From positions 1-64,000 of the forward strand of contig CAWCDT010000015.1 in NCBI GenBank assembly GCA_963794385.1: a stretch of 64,000 nucleotides of DNA, in the 5' to 3' direction. Source of the DNA: Gaiellasilicea sp963794385. GTDB lineage: Bacteria > Actinomycetota > Thermoleophilia > Gaiellales > Gaiellaceae. Under the pieces are notes generated by a model that saw only the letters and a program-made list of their open reading frames with translations, was not told the DNA's origin and ran no database searches. The translations under genes and the position numbers were made by a program. How positions within the stretch are numbered: position 1 is the stretch's first letter; each line of letters opens with the position of its first letter. Positions 30,122-38,302 of the stretch are shown one piece after another.

Positions 30122-31250
30122 GTGCGCGCCCGAGCCGCGCGAGCCCCTCATCCAGAGTCGCGTCTGAGACGGCCAGCGATAGCCGTGCATGACCGTGCCC
30201 ACGGCTTCCGAAGCCCTCGCCCGGCGCGAGTGCGACGCGTGCCTTGGCCAGGAGCGTCGCGCACGTCAGGCCGTCGGGCAGCGTGAGCCAGACGAAGAAC
30301 GTTCCCTCGCAGCGGGGACGCAGGGAAGGGAGGGCGGCAAAGACCCGGTTGCGGCGCGCTTCGTAGAGCGCCCGCCGCTCGCCCACCGTCTCCTGCGGCC
30401 CTTCAAGGGCGGCGATCGCGGCCCGCTGCAGCGCTGTGAAGATGCCGGCACGGACGTGCTCCTGGAGCCACGTCACGCGCCGGACGAGCTCGGCGTTGCC
30501 GACGACGAACCCGAGCCGCCAGCCCGCCATCCCGTAGCTCTTCGAGAGCGAGAAGAGCTCGACGCCGACCTCGCTCGCACCAGGCTCGGCCAGGAAGCTC
30601 CGCGGCGTGCGCCCGTCGAAGACGAGGTCGCCGTACGCGAAGTCGTGCAACACCGCGGTGCCCGTCCGCTCGGCGAAGGCGACCGCCTCGGCGAAGACGC
30701 CGTCGGACGCGGTCGCGGCGGTCGGGTTCGACGGATAGTTGAGATAGACGAGCGCTGGTTGCACGCTCGCGAGCGCATCCCATTCCGGGCGGCCGGCGTC
30801 GTCGAGCGGTAGCGAGACGCGCTCGGCAGCGGCGAGCGCCACCGCAGAGTTGTAGTCCGGATAGCCGGGGTCGGGAAGCGCGATCCGGTCGCCGCGCTCT
30901 GCGCTGCAGAGCGCCACTTCGACGAGGGCCGTCTTCGTCCCGGGCACGACAGCGACCTCACGGTGAGGGTCGAGCTCGACGCCGTACACCGCCGCATATC
31001 TGGCCGCGATCGCCTCGCGGAGCTCGGGCAGGCCGGCGAAGGGCGCATACCCGTGCACCGCCGCCGTCTCCTCGCGCGCGGTCGCGACGAGCGCCTCGAC
31101 GACGTGCGACGGCGGCGGGACGTCAGGGTTCCCGCGGCCGAGGTCGAGCAGCGGCTCGCCCTCTTCCGCCGCGACGGCGGCCACGCGGGCCAGCAACGAG
31201 GTGAAGTACTGCTCGGGGAGGCGCTCGATCCGATCCGGCCGCGGCCGCAC
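30105..31250 (-). CDS. Aminotransferase class I/II (LL-DAP/aspartate type)
   Basis: PLP-dependent transaminase of 381 residues. GTG 31250 starts VRPRPDRIERLPEQYFTSLL. LDLGRGNPDVPPPSHVVEAL is the N-terminal arm, YLNYPSNPTAATAS carries the PLP-contacting asparagine, HDFAYGDLVFDG the aspartate/tyrosine, SLSKSYGMAGWRLGF the Schiff-base lysine, and HARLSLAV the C-terminal arginine that binds the alpha-carboxylate. Similar to succinyldiaminopimelate or LL-diaminopimelate aminotransferases; the exact substrate is not determined. Confidence 0.9.
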   Translation of the reverse strand: MRPRPDRIERLPEQYFTSLLARVAAVAAEEGEPLLDLGRGNPDVPPPSHVVEALVATAREETAAVHGYAPFAGLPELREAIAARYAAVYGVELDPHREVAVVPGTKTALVEVALCSAERGDRIALPDPGYPDYNSAVALAAAERVSLPLDDAGRPEWDALASVQPALVYLNYPSNPTAATASDGVFAEAVAFAERTGTAVLHDFAYGDLVFDGRTPRSFLAEPGASEVGVELFSLSKSYGMAGWRLGFVVGNAELVRRVTWLQEHVRAGIFTALQRAAIAALEGPQETVGERRALYEARRNRVFAALPSLRPRCEGTFFVWLTLPDGLTCATLLAKARVALAPGEGFGSRGHGHARLSLAVSDATLDEGLARLGRALRDAA

Positions 31251-31256
31251 GGAGCG

Positions 31257-31262
31257 ACTCTA
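31257..31262 (-). promoter_or_regulatory. -10 box TAGAGT overlapping upstream stop codon
   Basis: On the minus strand TAGAGT begins with the TAG stop of the phospholipase-D-like gene and ends six bases before the GTG at 31250. Confidence 0.5.
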
Positions 31263-32327
31263 GACAGGCGTAGGTGCCGGCGGCTGCTCGGGCAGCGTCA
31301 CGAGCGGGTAGAGCGCCCGGATCTCGTCCACGAACGCGGCCAGCCGGTCCGCGCTCTCCGCGTCCCTGAACTCGAGCACGTTTTCGGCGTTCAGCTCGCC
31401 CGAATGGGAGAGATTGAAGCTGCCGAGGAACGCGACGTCGTCGGCGACGGTGACCTTCGCGTGCATGAAGTCGTGGACGGTCCCGGGCGCCCACCTCGTC
31501 GACGGCTTGCCGGCGAAGCGAGCGGCCTCGAGGAAGCGCCGGAGCGCCGGGACCTTCCAGCTCGCGTTCCCGTTCAGCTGCCACTGGTACAGGACCCCGT
31601 CGACCTGGGTGTCGTCGACGACCCCGGCGAGGTCGACCTTCCCGTCCGAGCACACCTCCGCGAGCGTGCCGAGGATCGGACCGGAGCTGAGGACCGGCGA
31701 CGCGACCCTGACCCGCCGCTTCGCCTGGCCGATCCGCTTCGCGATCCGGTGCGCGAGCGCCTCGCCGTGCTCGGGCGTGAACCACGTCCGCACCTCGATG
31801 CCGTCGACGTCGACCGGCCGCGGCTCGACCTTGCCCGAGCCGACCACGTCGCCGGTCTCCCACAGCTCGTCGAAGTTGAGCCCGTACGCGAGCGCGAGCT
31901 TCGGCGAGCGGACGATCGCGACGACGTTCTCCTGGCGCGACCACGAGTCCTGGGTCCAGTTCATCGAGCCCGTCCAGACCGTCTCGCGGTCGCGGATCGC
32001 GTACTTGTGGTGCATGAGGTCGGGGATGCCCGGGATCGCGCGGGTCGGAATCGGGAGCGCCTCGAGCAGCTCCGGAACGGTTCCGGGCGGCGGCGGAACG
32101 GGGATCGGCCCGGGGTGGTCGACGTTGTAGGCGAGCCGGACGGCGACGCCGCGATCCTGTGCCGCGAGCAAGGCCGCCGTGACGAGCTCGGCCGCCTCGT
32201 CCTGGAGGCGGATGTCGTAGAGCGCCAGCTCGAGCGAGCGCTCGGCCGAAGCCATGAACTCGGTGACCTGCCGCGCGACGTCCTCGGCGGACTGGCCGCC
32301 GTCGCGGTACGTACGGAGCTCGATCAA
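31260..32327 (-). CDS. Phospholipase-D-like (HKD) protein
   Basis: A 355-residue protein with two PLD half-sites: LMHHKYAIRDRETVWTGSMNWT and FMHAKVTVADDVAFLGSFNLS, both HxKx4D followed by GSxN. The spacing fits a single active site formed by two motifs. No signal peptide is seen, so it acts in the cytoplasm. ATG 32327 overlaps the stop of the glycosylase gene (ATGA). Families with this form include nucleases and phosphatidyltransferases; linkage to a DNA glycosylase mildly favours a nucleic-acid role. Confidence 0.87.
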   Translation of the reverse strand: MIELRTYRDGGQSAEDVARQVTEFMASAERSLELALYDIRLQDEAAELVTAALLAAQDRGVAVRLAYNVDHPGPIPVPPPPGTVPELLEALPIPTRAIPGIPDLMHHKYAIRDRETVWTGSMNWTQDSWSRQENVVAIVRSPKLALAYGLNFDELWETGDVVGSGKVEPRPVDVDGIEVRTWFTPEHGEALAHRIAKRIGQAKRRVRVASPVLSSGPILGTLAEVCSDGKVDLAGVVDDTQVDGVLYQWQLNGNASWKVPALRRFLEAARFAGKPSTRWAPGTVHDFMHAKVTVADDVAFLGSFNLSHSGELNAENVLEFRDAESADRLAAFVDEIRALYPLVTLPEQPPAPTPV

Positions 32328-32878
32328 GCGCGCGCCGCGCGCAGGGAGGCCTTGTGGGCGCGCTTGGCCGCCTGGTACTCGGCCAGCGCCTCCGGCGTGT
32401 CGACGTCGCCCAGCGTTGGATGGTCGGGCACGAGCGGGAGGGCGACGGCGACGTCGAACCGCTTCGCGAGCACCGAGCCGAGCGCCTTCACTTTCATCTC
32501 GCCGAATCCGGGCAGCGCCTCGATCCGCCGCTTCAGCTCGGTCGCGTCGCCGGCCTCAGTCCAGATCCTGGCGGCGTCGCCACCGTATTCGTCGGCCACG
32601 ACCGCGGCGAGCTCCTGCACCCGCTTCGCCATGTTGCCGGGGAAGCGGTGGATCGCGGGCCGCTCGCGGAACACCTCGTCGAGGCGCTGCGGGTCGGTGC
32701 CCGCGATCGTCGCCGCGTCGAGGCCGCCCATGCGCTGCTTCAGCTTGAGCGGGCCGGAGAACGCGGTCGGGACGGTGACCTGCTGGTCGAGGACGAAGCC
32801 GATCAGAAGCGCGAGCGGGTCGGATGAGATCAGCTCGTCCGCTTCGGCGTTCCCGGTGAAGTGGAGCACGGCCGCCAC
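32324..32878 (-). CDS. HhH-GPD family DNA glycosylase (iron-sulfur-free)
   Basis: Base-excision repair protein of 184 residues. VLDQQVTVPTAFSGPLKLKQRMGG is the start of the HhH-GPD helix bundle, LPGFGEMKVKALGSVLAKRF is the helix-hairpin-helix, and the C-terminal part DHPTLGDVDTPEALAEY lies where the catalytic aspartate of the Gly/Pro-Asp motif is expected. There are no C-terminal cysteines for a 4Fe-4S cluster, unlike endonuclease III. GTG 32878 is supported by the -10 box six bases upstream. Confidence 0.85.
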   Translation of the reverse strand: MAAVLHFTGNAEADELISSDPLALLIGFVLDQQVTVPTAFSGPLKLKQRMGGLDAATIAGTDPQRLDEVFRERPAIHRFPGNMAKRVQELAAVVADEYGGDAARIWTEAGDATELKRRIEALPGFGEMKVKALGSVLAKRFDVAVALPLVPDHPTLGDVDTPEALAEYQAAKRAHKASLRAARA

Positions 32879-32884
32879 GGTTCG

Positions 32885-32890
32885 ATCCTA
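32885..32890 (-). promoter_or_regulatory. -10 box TAGGAT, leaderless start of glycosylase
   Basis: On the minus strand TAGGAT ends six bases before the GTG at 32878. It decides that start codon over internal candidates. Confidence 0.5.
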
Positions 32891-32900
32891 GCGAGCCGGG

Positions 32901-32906
32901 TACGAG
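32901..32906 (+). promoter_or_regulatory. -10-like box TACGAG, leaderless start
   Basis: TACGAG lies six bases before ATG 32913. The last base departs from TANNNT, so this is weaker than the other boxes. The divergent box at 32885-32890 is only ten bases away. Confidence 0.35.
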
Positions 32907-32912
32907 CGAGGC

Positions 32913-34136
32913 ATGCCCGATCCGGTTGAGAAGGCCGAGGATCTCGCCCAGGAGGTCGAGGGGGGTCGCAGCGAGCGCACGCCGTGGCTCGCGCTCGGCG
33001 GCGTCCACGTCGCCGTCGCCGCGCTCGTCGGCGTCGTGCTCGCGATCGTCTTCGCGGTGTACCTGCTTGCCGCGGTCACGCCCGCCGCAGCCGGCCCAGG
33101 GAAGAAACCGGGCACTGCGGGGCCGAAGACCGAGCTCCAGTTCCTCGGCCAGCAGATCATCCCGACCGGGACGCAGTTCCAGGGCACCCAGTTCGGCGGC
33201 CTCTCGGGCCTTGCCTACGACGAGCGCCGCGGCGTCTTCTACGCCTTCTCCGACGACCAGGTGAACGTGCGCTTCTACACGCTCAGGATCGACGTCTCGA
33301 GCGGCGTGCCGGCGGTCCAGATCGTCGCGGTGACGACGATCCGCGACGCGACCGGCCAGCCCTTCGCCCCCCAGACGGTCGACCCGGAAGGGCTTGCGCT
33401 CACGAAGGACGACACGCTCGTCCTCACGTCCGAGGGCTTCGCCGTCCGCCTGATAGATCCTTGGGTGCGAGAGTTCTCCCTCGACGGCCGTCAGCTCCGC
33501 CCGCTGCCGGTCCCCGGCGCCTTCCTCCCCAACGCCGCCGGCACCCGCGGCGTGCGCCAGAACCTCGGCTTCGAGAGCGCGGGGACGCCGCCGAACGGGC
33601 GTTTCGTCTACACCGGCACCGAGAACGCGCTGGCGCAGGACGGTCCACCGGCGACGCTCGCGGCCGGGAGCCCCGCGAGGCTGCTTCGCTACAACCTGCA
33701 GACCGGGAGGCTCGACCGGCAGTACGTCTACTCGACCGACCCGATCGCCCAGCCGCCCGTCCCGCCGACCCAGTTCGCCGTCAACGGGCTCGTCGAGCTG
33801 CTGCCGCTCAACAATCAGTTCCTGCTCGCGATGGAACGCTCCTTCTCGGTCGGTGCGCCCGGGACGGGGAACACGATCAAGCTCTACCGGGTTGCCCTGC
33901 CCGGAGCGGACGACGTGAACGGGTTCGACAGCCTCGCGACGCTGCTCGGCGGCCTCCAGCCGGTCGCGAAGACGCTTCTCCTCGACCTCGACTCGCTCGG
34001 GCTGCCGCTCGACAACGTCGAGGGGATGGCGTTCGGGCCGACCCTGCCCGACGGACGGCGCTCACTCGTCCTCGTCAGCGACAACAACTTCGCCCCGGCG
34101 CAGTTCACGCAGTTCCTGCTCTTCGCCGTCGGCTAG
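32913..34136 (+). CDS. Membrane-anchored esterase-like phytase-family protein
   Basis: A 407-residue protein with one N-terminal membrane segment (VHVAVAALVGVVLAIVFAVYLL) and an extracytoplasmic propeller of the esterase-like activity of phytase family. GGLSGLAYDERRGVFYAFSDD, TVDPEGLALTKDDTLVLTSEG, NLGFESAGTPPNGRFVYTGTENAL and NVEGMAFGPTLPDGRRSLVLVSDNNF are the family's blade motifs. Members are linked to phosphate or phosphodiester chemistry, but most are untested. Confidence 0.87.
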   Translation: MPDPVEKAEDLAQEVEGGRSERTPWLALGGVHVAVAALVGVVLAIVFAVYLLAAVTPAAAGPGKKPGTAGPKTELQFLGQQIIPTGTQFQGTQFGGLSGLAYDERRGVFYAFSDDQVNVRFYTLRIDVSSGVPAVQIVAVTTIRDATGQPFAPQTVDPEGLALTKDDTLVLTSEGFAVRLIDPWVREFSLDGRQLRPLPVPGAFLPNAAGTRGVRQNLGFESAGTPPNGRFVYTGTENALAQDGPPATLAAGSPARLLRYNLQTGRLDRQYVYSTDPIAQPPVPPTQFAVNGLVELLPLNNQFLLAMERSFSVGAPGTGNTIKLYRVALPGADDVNGFDSLATLLGGLQPVAKTLLLDLDSLGLPLDNVEGMAFGPTLPDGRRSLVLVSDNNFAPAQFTQFLLFAVG

Positions 34137-34156
34137 TAACGCTCGCGGACTCTCCC

Positions 34157-34162
34157 TAGACT
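34157..34162 (+). promoter_or_regulatory. -10 box TAGACT, leaderless start of cyclase/ATPase gene
   Basis: TAGACT ends six bases before ATG 34169, with no ribosome binding site; CGTTTT separates them. Confidence 0.5.
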
Positions 34163-34168
34163 CGTTTT

Positions 34169-37100
34169 ATGGTCCGTAAGACGGTCACGCTCGTCTTTTG
34201 CGACGTGGAGGACTCGACCCCGCTCGGGGAGCAGCTCGATCCCGAAGTGCTGCGGAGCGTGTGGTCGAGCTATCACGAGACGGCGCGCGAGGTGCTGGAG
34301 TGCCACGGCGCGACGATCGAGAAGTTCGTCGGCGACGCGGTCATGGCCGTCTTCGGCATCCCGCTCGTGCACGAGGACGATGCGCTGCGCGCCGTCCGGG
34401 CGGCGGTCGAGCTGCGCCAGGCGATCGCCGGCCTGAACGACCGGCTCGAGGATGACTACGGAGTCCGGATCAAGGTGCGCACCGGCGTCAACACCGGCGA
34501 GGTGATCGCGGGCGATCCGGAGCAGGGCCAAGCGTTCGCGACCGGCGACCCGGTCGTCGTCGCGCAGCGGCTGGAGGCAACGGCGGCCGGCGGCGAGATT
34601 CTCGTCGCCGACTCGACGATCCAGCTCGTCCGGGACGCCGTCACCGTCGAGCCGGTGCCGCCGCTGGAGCTGAAGGGCAAGTCGGAGCCCGTAGCCGCCT
34701 GGCGGCTGATCGACGTCGACCACCGCGCGGCGGGCGTGGCTCGCCGGATGGATTCGCCCCTCGTCGGCCGGGTCGCCGAGCTGGCGCTCCTCAGGCAGGA
34801 GCTCGAGCGCGTCACGACCGAGCGGACGTGCCGAGTCGTGACGATCCTCGGCGAGCCGGGCGTCGGCAAGTCCCGCCTCGCGGCCGAGCTCGTGACGTCG
34901 GCGGGGGAGGACGTGCTCGCACTCGAGGGGAAGTGCCTCCCGTACGGCAACGGGATCACGTACTGGCCGCTGGTCGAGATCGTGCGTCGGCTCGACCTCG
35001 CGGACTTGCTTGCCGGCGAGGAGGAGGGAGAGACGATCCACAGCCGCATCCTCGAGGCGATCGGCCGGGCCGAGCCGCGCTCCCGGAGCGACGAGCTCTA
35101 CTGGGCGGTGCGCCGCCTGCTCGAGACGCTCGCGCGGGAGCGACCGGTCGTGCTCCTGCTCGACGACGTCCAGTGGGCGGAGCCCGCTTTTCTCGACCTC
35201 GTCGAGTACCTCGCCGGCTGGTGCCGCGACGCGCCGATCCTCGTCTGCTGCATGGCGCGTCCGGACCTGGCCGAGCTTCGTCCGGCCTGGGCTGCCGGGC
35301 CCTCGACGATCCAGCTCGCGCCGCTGGGGCGGGACGAGTCCCGGAAGCTGCTCGAGCAGCTGGCCGGGCCGCTCGACGAGGAGGCCGCCGACGCCGTGGG
35401 CCGCGCGACCGCCGGCAACCCGCTCTTCCTCGAGGAGATGCTGCGCATGCTGATCGAGGACGGCGTGCTGGTCGAGCGCGATGGACGCCTTCAACCCCTG
35501 ACGGAGGTCGACTCGTTGCGCGTGCCCGGGACCGTGCAGGCCGTCCTCGCGGCGCGCCTCGACCTCCTCGAGCCGGAGGAGCTCGCCGTGCTGCAGCGGG
35601 CCGCCGTGATGGGTCAGGTGTTTCTCTGGGGAGCGGTCGCCGAGCTCACCCCGGCCGAGCAGGTCGGAGAGGTCTCCCGCCATCTGCAGGCGCTCGTCCG
35701 CAAGCAGCTGATCCGCCCCGACCGGCGCAGCTTCGTCGGCGAGGACGGTTTCCGGTTCGGGCACATCCTCATCCGCGACGCAGCCTACGAGTCGATGCCG
35801 AAGCAGGTCCGTGCGGTGTTTCACGAGCAGTTCGCCGGCTGGGTCGAGACGCGCGTCGGCGAGCGCACCGACCTCGACGAGATCATCGGCCACCACCTCG
35901 AGCAGGCGTATCGCTATCGCACCGAGCTCGGGCCGGCCGGTCGCGTCGAGTCCGAACTGGCGGCCAGGGCCGCGGTCCCGCTCACCCGCGCCGGGCGCCG
36001 CGCGCTGACGCGGGGCGACCCCTCGGCGGCGATCGGACTGCTCGAGCGGGCGATCGCACTCGAGACGGCTCCCGACCTCCTCCTCGACCTCGCCGAGGCG
36101 CAGGTCCAGCAAGGGCAGGTACACGAGGCCGAGGAGTCCTACCGAGCCGCGATCGAAGCGTCGGTCGCGGCGGACAACGTCCGCTGTGCGCTACGGGGCC
36201 GGCTCGGGCTGGGCCAGATCGCGCTGCTCTCCCGGGGCGACGTGCGGGTGGAGGATCTGGCCGACGAGGTGGCACGCGCGCTCCCGGAGTTCGAGGCCGC
36301 GGGGGACGACGCCACCGTCGCACGGCTGATGGCGCAGCTCGCGGTCGCGTACTGGTGGCGGTGCCAGACGGTGGCGATGCAGGACGCGCTCGAGCGGGCT
36401 CTCGTGCACGCCCGCAAGGCAGGCGACGAACGGCTGGCGGCGGACGTCGCCGTGTACTTCGGCTTCGCCGCGGTGATCGGGCCGCTTCCCGTCGCAGAGG
36501 GCCGTCGCTTCATCTCCCGCACGGTCGAGGACATGCTCGAGGACACGTCCTCGAAAGGGATGCTCCTATTGACCGCCGCAGTGCTGGCTGCGATGGCCGC
36601 GGACTTCGACGAAGCCCGCCGGCTGGCAGCACGCGGGACCGAGATCCTCGACGCGCTGGGCCGCAGCGTCGGGCTTGCCGCGATCAGCACGTGGACGAGC
36701 ATGATCGACCTGCTCGCCGGCGACGCGCGGACCGCCGAGGAGACACTACGCAGCGCGCTCATGGAGCTCGAGGCGGCCGGTCAGCGGGCGAACCTGGCGT
36801 CGGTCGCCGCGCAGCTCGCCGAGACGCTCGTCGCCGCGGGCCGGTATGACGATGCTGCGCGCTACGCCGCGATGAGCGAGCGCGCCGCCGCGCCCGACGA
36901 CATCCACGCGCAGATCGCCTGGCGCGTAGCGCGGGCGAAGGCCTCTGCCGGTCTCGGCGCCGCGAAGCGGGCGGAGGCGGTCGCGCAGGACGCGATCGAT
37001 CTCGCCGCGAAGACCGATTCGACGTTCCTGATGGCCGATGCGCTCGAGGCGCTGGCCTCGGCTGCGGAGGCGGCCGGGCGCAGTGAGGATGCCGCGACCG

Positions 37101-37204
37101 CGGCTGCCGAGGCACTCCAGCTCTACGAGGCGAAGGGGAACGCCGCAGCCGCCGCGCGGGTCAGCCGTCGATGGGCGGGACGTACAGCGTCGACCCGGCG
37201 GTGA
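34169..37204 (+). CDS. Class III nucleotidyl cyclase - AAA ATPase - TPR regulator
   Basis: A 1011-residue cytoplasmic multidomain protein. Residues 1-185 form a class III adenylate/guanylate cyclase domain (LVFCDVEDSTPLGEQ, EKFVGDAVMAVFG, RTGVNTGEVIAGDPE). Metal-binding aspartates in FCDVEDS and FVGDAVM are kept. Residues ~195-500 are an ATPase: Walker A GEPGVGKS near 228 and Walker B LLLDDVQWAE near 330. The remainder is a long TPR array (LLLDLAEAQVQQGQVHEAEESY). It resembles the LuxR-type MalT/BTAD receptors but has no C-terminal DNA-binding domain. Its last 44 bases overlap the convergent borosin methyltransferase gene. Cyclase activity is plausible, not proven. Confidence 0.9.
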   Translation: MVRKTVTLVFCDVEDSTPLGEQLDPEVLRSVWSSYHETAREVLECHGATIEKFVGDAVMAVFGIPLVHEDDALRAVRAAVELRQAIAGLNDRLEDDYGVRIKVRTGVNTGEVIAGDPEQGQAFATGDPVVVAQRLEATAAGGEILVADSTIQLVRDAVTVEPVPPLELKGKSEPVAAWRLIDVDHRAAGVARRMDSPLVGRVAELALLRQELERVTTERTCRVVTILGEPGVGKSRLAAELVTSAGEDVLALEGKCLPYGNGITYWPLVEIVRRLDLADLLAGEEEGETIHSRILEAIGRAEPRSRSDELYWAVRRLLETLARERPVVLLLDDVQWAEPAFLDLVEYLAGWCRDAPILVCCMARPDLAELRPAWAAGPSTIQLAPLGRDESRKLLEQLAGPLDEEAADAVGRATAGNPLFLEEMLRMLIEDGVLVERDGRLQPLTEVDSLRVPGTVQAVLAARLDLLEPEELAVLQRAAVMGQVFLWGAVAELTPAEQVGEVSRHLQALVRKQLIRPDRRSFVGEDGFRFGHILIRDAAYESMPKQVRAVFHEQFAGWVETRVGERTDLDEIIGHHLEQAYRYRTELGPAGRVESELAARAAVPLTRAGRRALTRGDPSAAIGLLERAIALETAPDLLLDLAEAQVQQGQVHEAEESYRAAIEASVAADNVRCALRGRLGLGQIALLSRGDVRVEDLADEVARALPEFEAAGDDATVARLMAQLAVAYWWRCQTVAMQDALERALVHARKAGDERLAADVAVYFGFAAVIGPLPVAEGRRFISRTVEDMLEDTSSKGMLLLTAAVLAAMAADFDEARRLAARGTEILDALGRSVGLAAISTWTSMIDLLAGDARTAEETLRSALMELEAAGQRANLASVAAQLAETLVAAGRYDDAARYAAMSERAAAPDDIHAQIAWRVARAKASAGLGAAKRAEAVAQDAIDLAAKTDSTFLMADALEALASAAEAAGRSEDAATAAAEALQLYEAKGNAAAAARVSRRWAGRTASTRR

Positions 37205-37889
37205 CCGCGCCGGCGAGCTCGTCGAGGGGGACCGGGCGGACGAGCGGGGCGACTCCGGGGTAGCTCGACGCCTCGTACACGACCACCTCGTGGTCGGCGG
37301 GGTAGAGCGCGAGCAGCGCGTCGACGAGCGCCCCGAGAGAGGGCGACGTCGGCTCGGCTGTGTGGTCGCCGCTGCCGACCACTCCCACTTGCCAGAGGAC
37401 GAGCCCGGCGCGAGTCTCCACGGCGGGCCGGTGCTCGAGGAATCTCGTCGCCTCGTAGCTTTGGCATCCCGACACGGCCGGGTCGACGCCGAGATCGGCG
37501 AACAGGCAGTCCTCGGCCGAGATGCCCGGCAGCATCTCGGCGGGGAATCCTTCGGCGCGCGCCTGCGCGATCGCCTCGTGCGAGGGAAGCACGAACATCC
37601 CCGGATGACCGTAGAACGCGGCACACACCCGCCGCCCCGCTCGGACCGGCTCGAGGATGGCTTCGACCATGCGCGCGTAGGCGATGCGCCGCTGCTCGCC
37701 TTCGACGTAGCAGTCCGCGAGCGTCCGGGCGCTCGGATTCAGCTGCTCGACCGCCTGGCTCGAGATCGGGTCCGGGACGAGGTAGAGCACCTCGTCGGCC
37801 GCCTCGATCGCGGCGCGCGCCTCGACGGTGAGCCGCGCCGCCCCGATGCCCGTGCCGACGACGACGAGTGAGCCCTGGACTGCGTTCAG
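37161..37889 (-). CDS. Borosin-type peptide backbone alpha-N-methyltransferase (split, SonM/OphMA-like)
   Basis: SAM-dependent enzyme of 242 residues in the tetrapyrrole-methylase fold that I assign to the borosin RiPP family. VVVGTGIGAARLTVEA is the SAM GTGI loop. YxxMxE-type QRRIAYARMVEAIL (R68, Y71) and FYGHPGMFVLPSH (Y93) match the catalytic Arg/Tyr set of OphMA. MLPGISAEDCLFADLGVDP, GCQSYEATRFL, GLVLWQVGVVG and DHEVVVYEASSYPG are hallmarks shared with OphMA and bacterial SonM but not with cobalamin/haem methylases. The start is a CTG that overlaps the precursor stop (CTGA); no ATG or GTG exists upstream in frame. The precursor is a separate gene, making this a split system. Its 3' end overlaps the cyclase gene. 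Confidence 0.88.
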   Translation of the reverse strand: MNAVQGSLVVVGTGIGAARLTVEARAAIEAADEVLYLVPDPISSQAVEQLNPSARTLADCYVEGEQRRIAYARMVEAILEPVRAGRRVCAAFYGHPGMFVLPSHEAIAQARAEGFPAEMLPGISAEDCLFADLGVDPAVSGCQSYEATRFLEHRPAVETRAGLVLWQVGVVGSGDHTAEPTSPSLGALVDALLALYPADHEVVVYEASSYPGVAPLVRPVPLDELAGAVTAGSTLYVPPIDG

Positions 37890-38155
37890 ATGGGCGGGAA
37901 GACGACGCAGATGATGATCGCGCCGCTCGACCCGGTTACCGAGTTGATGTGCTTCTCGATCGCCTGGAGATCGGAGGAGTTGAGCAGTGCCGCGGCCTCC
38001 TTGCCGAGGTAGCCACCTTCCCCGACGTCCCGTCGTCCGATGTAGCCGGCGCGATTCGCGCGATAGTCCCGCAGGTTCGTCCCCTCGAGCAGCTCGAGGA
38101 AGAACTTCCGCAGCTGCTCACCGGTTGTCAGCTCGGTCGACTCAGGGTCGTCCAT
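37886..38155 (-). CDS. Candidate borosin precursor peptide
   Basis: An 89-residue acidic leader plus hydrophobic tail. ATG 38155 has GGGAGGA with a five-base spacer. Residues ~10-70 are helical (GEQLRKFFLELLEGTNLRDYR, GKEAAALLNSSDLQAIEKHI), resembling the borosin binding domain of SonA-like precursors. The C-terminus is GSSGAIIICVVFPPI, a short beta-branched, hydrophobic core as in borosins, where backbone amides of Val/Ile are methylated. The stop overlaps the methyltransferase CTG, so both are coupled. An in-frame TTG at 38203 would add 16 residues but lacks a ribosome binding site. Function of the product unknown. Confidence 0.82.
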   Translation of the reverse strand: MDDPESTELTTGEQLRKFFLELLEGTNLRDYRANRAGYIGRRDVGEGGYLGKEAAALLNSSDLQAIEKHINSVTGSSGAIIICVVFPPI

Positions 38156-38221
38156 GCCGTTCCTCCCAAGAAGCTTTCGGATCCACGCCCACAGCCGCTG
38201 CAAGTACCGCTTGATCGCGCA

Positions 38222-38250
38222 ACGCTACAAGCCTGCCCGGCGTGGGTCAA
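38222..38250 (-). promoter_or_regulatory. Sigma70-type promoter of the borosin operon
   Basis: On the minus strand TTGACC (38250-38245), a 17-base spacer and TAGCGT (38227-38222) form the best promoter of the right half of the window. The predicted start near 38215 leaves a ~60-base leader carrying the GGGAGGA site. It faces away from the acylase gene at 38303. Confidence 0.65.
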
Positions 38251-38302
38251 CGTTTGCGCTCGCGCCTGCGGAGGGAAGAATCCCGGCGCGGAGAGGAGAA
38301 GG

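Noticed and set aside
37161..37889. Assignment as uroporphyrinogen/precorrin methyltransferase
   Set aside because: The RRxxYxxM, YGHPG and LWQVGVVG motifs and the coupled hydrophobic-tailed peptide fit borosin enzymes; no other cobalamin or haem gene is in the window.
38156..38203. A longer borosin precursor starting at TTG 38203
   Set aside because: No ribosome binding site; the ATG at 38155 has GGGAGGA at five bases.
37868..38302. An upstream extension of the acylase frame
   Set aside because: The ATG at 38303 has a strong GGAGAAGG site and begins a signal peptide; the extension would overlap the borosin precursor in antisense.
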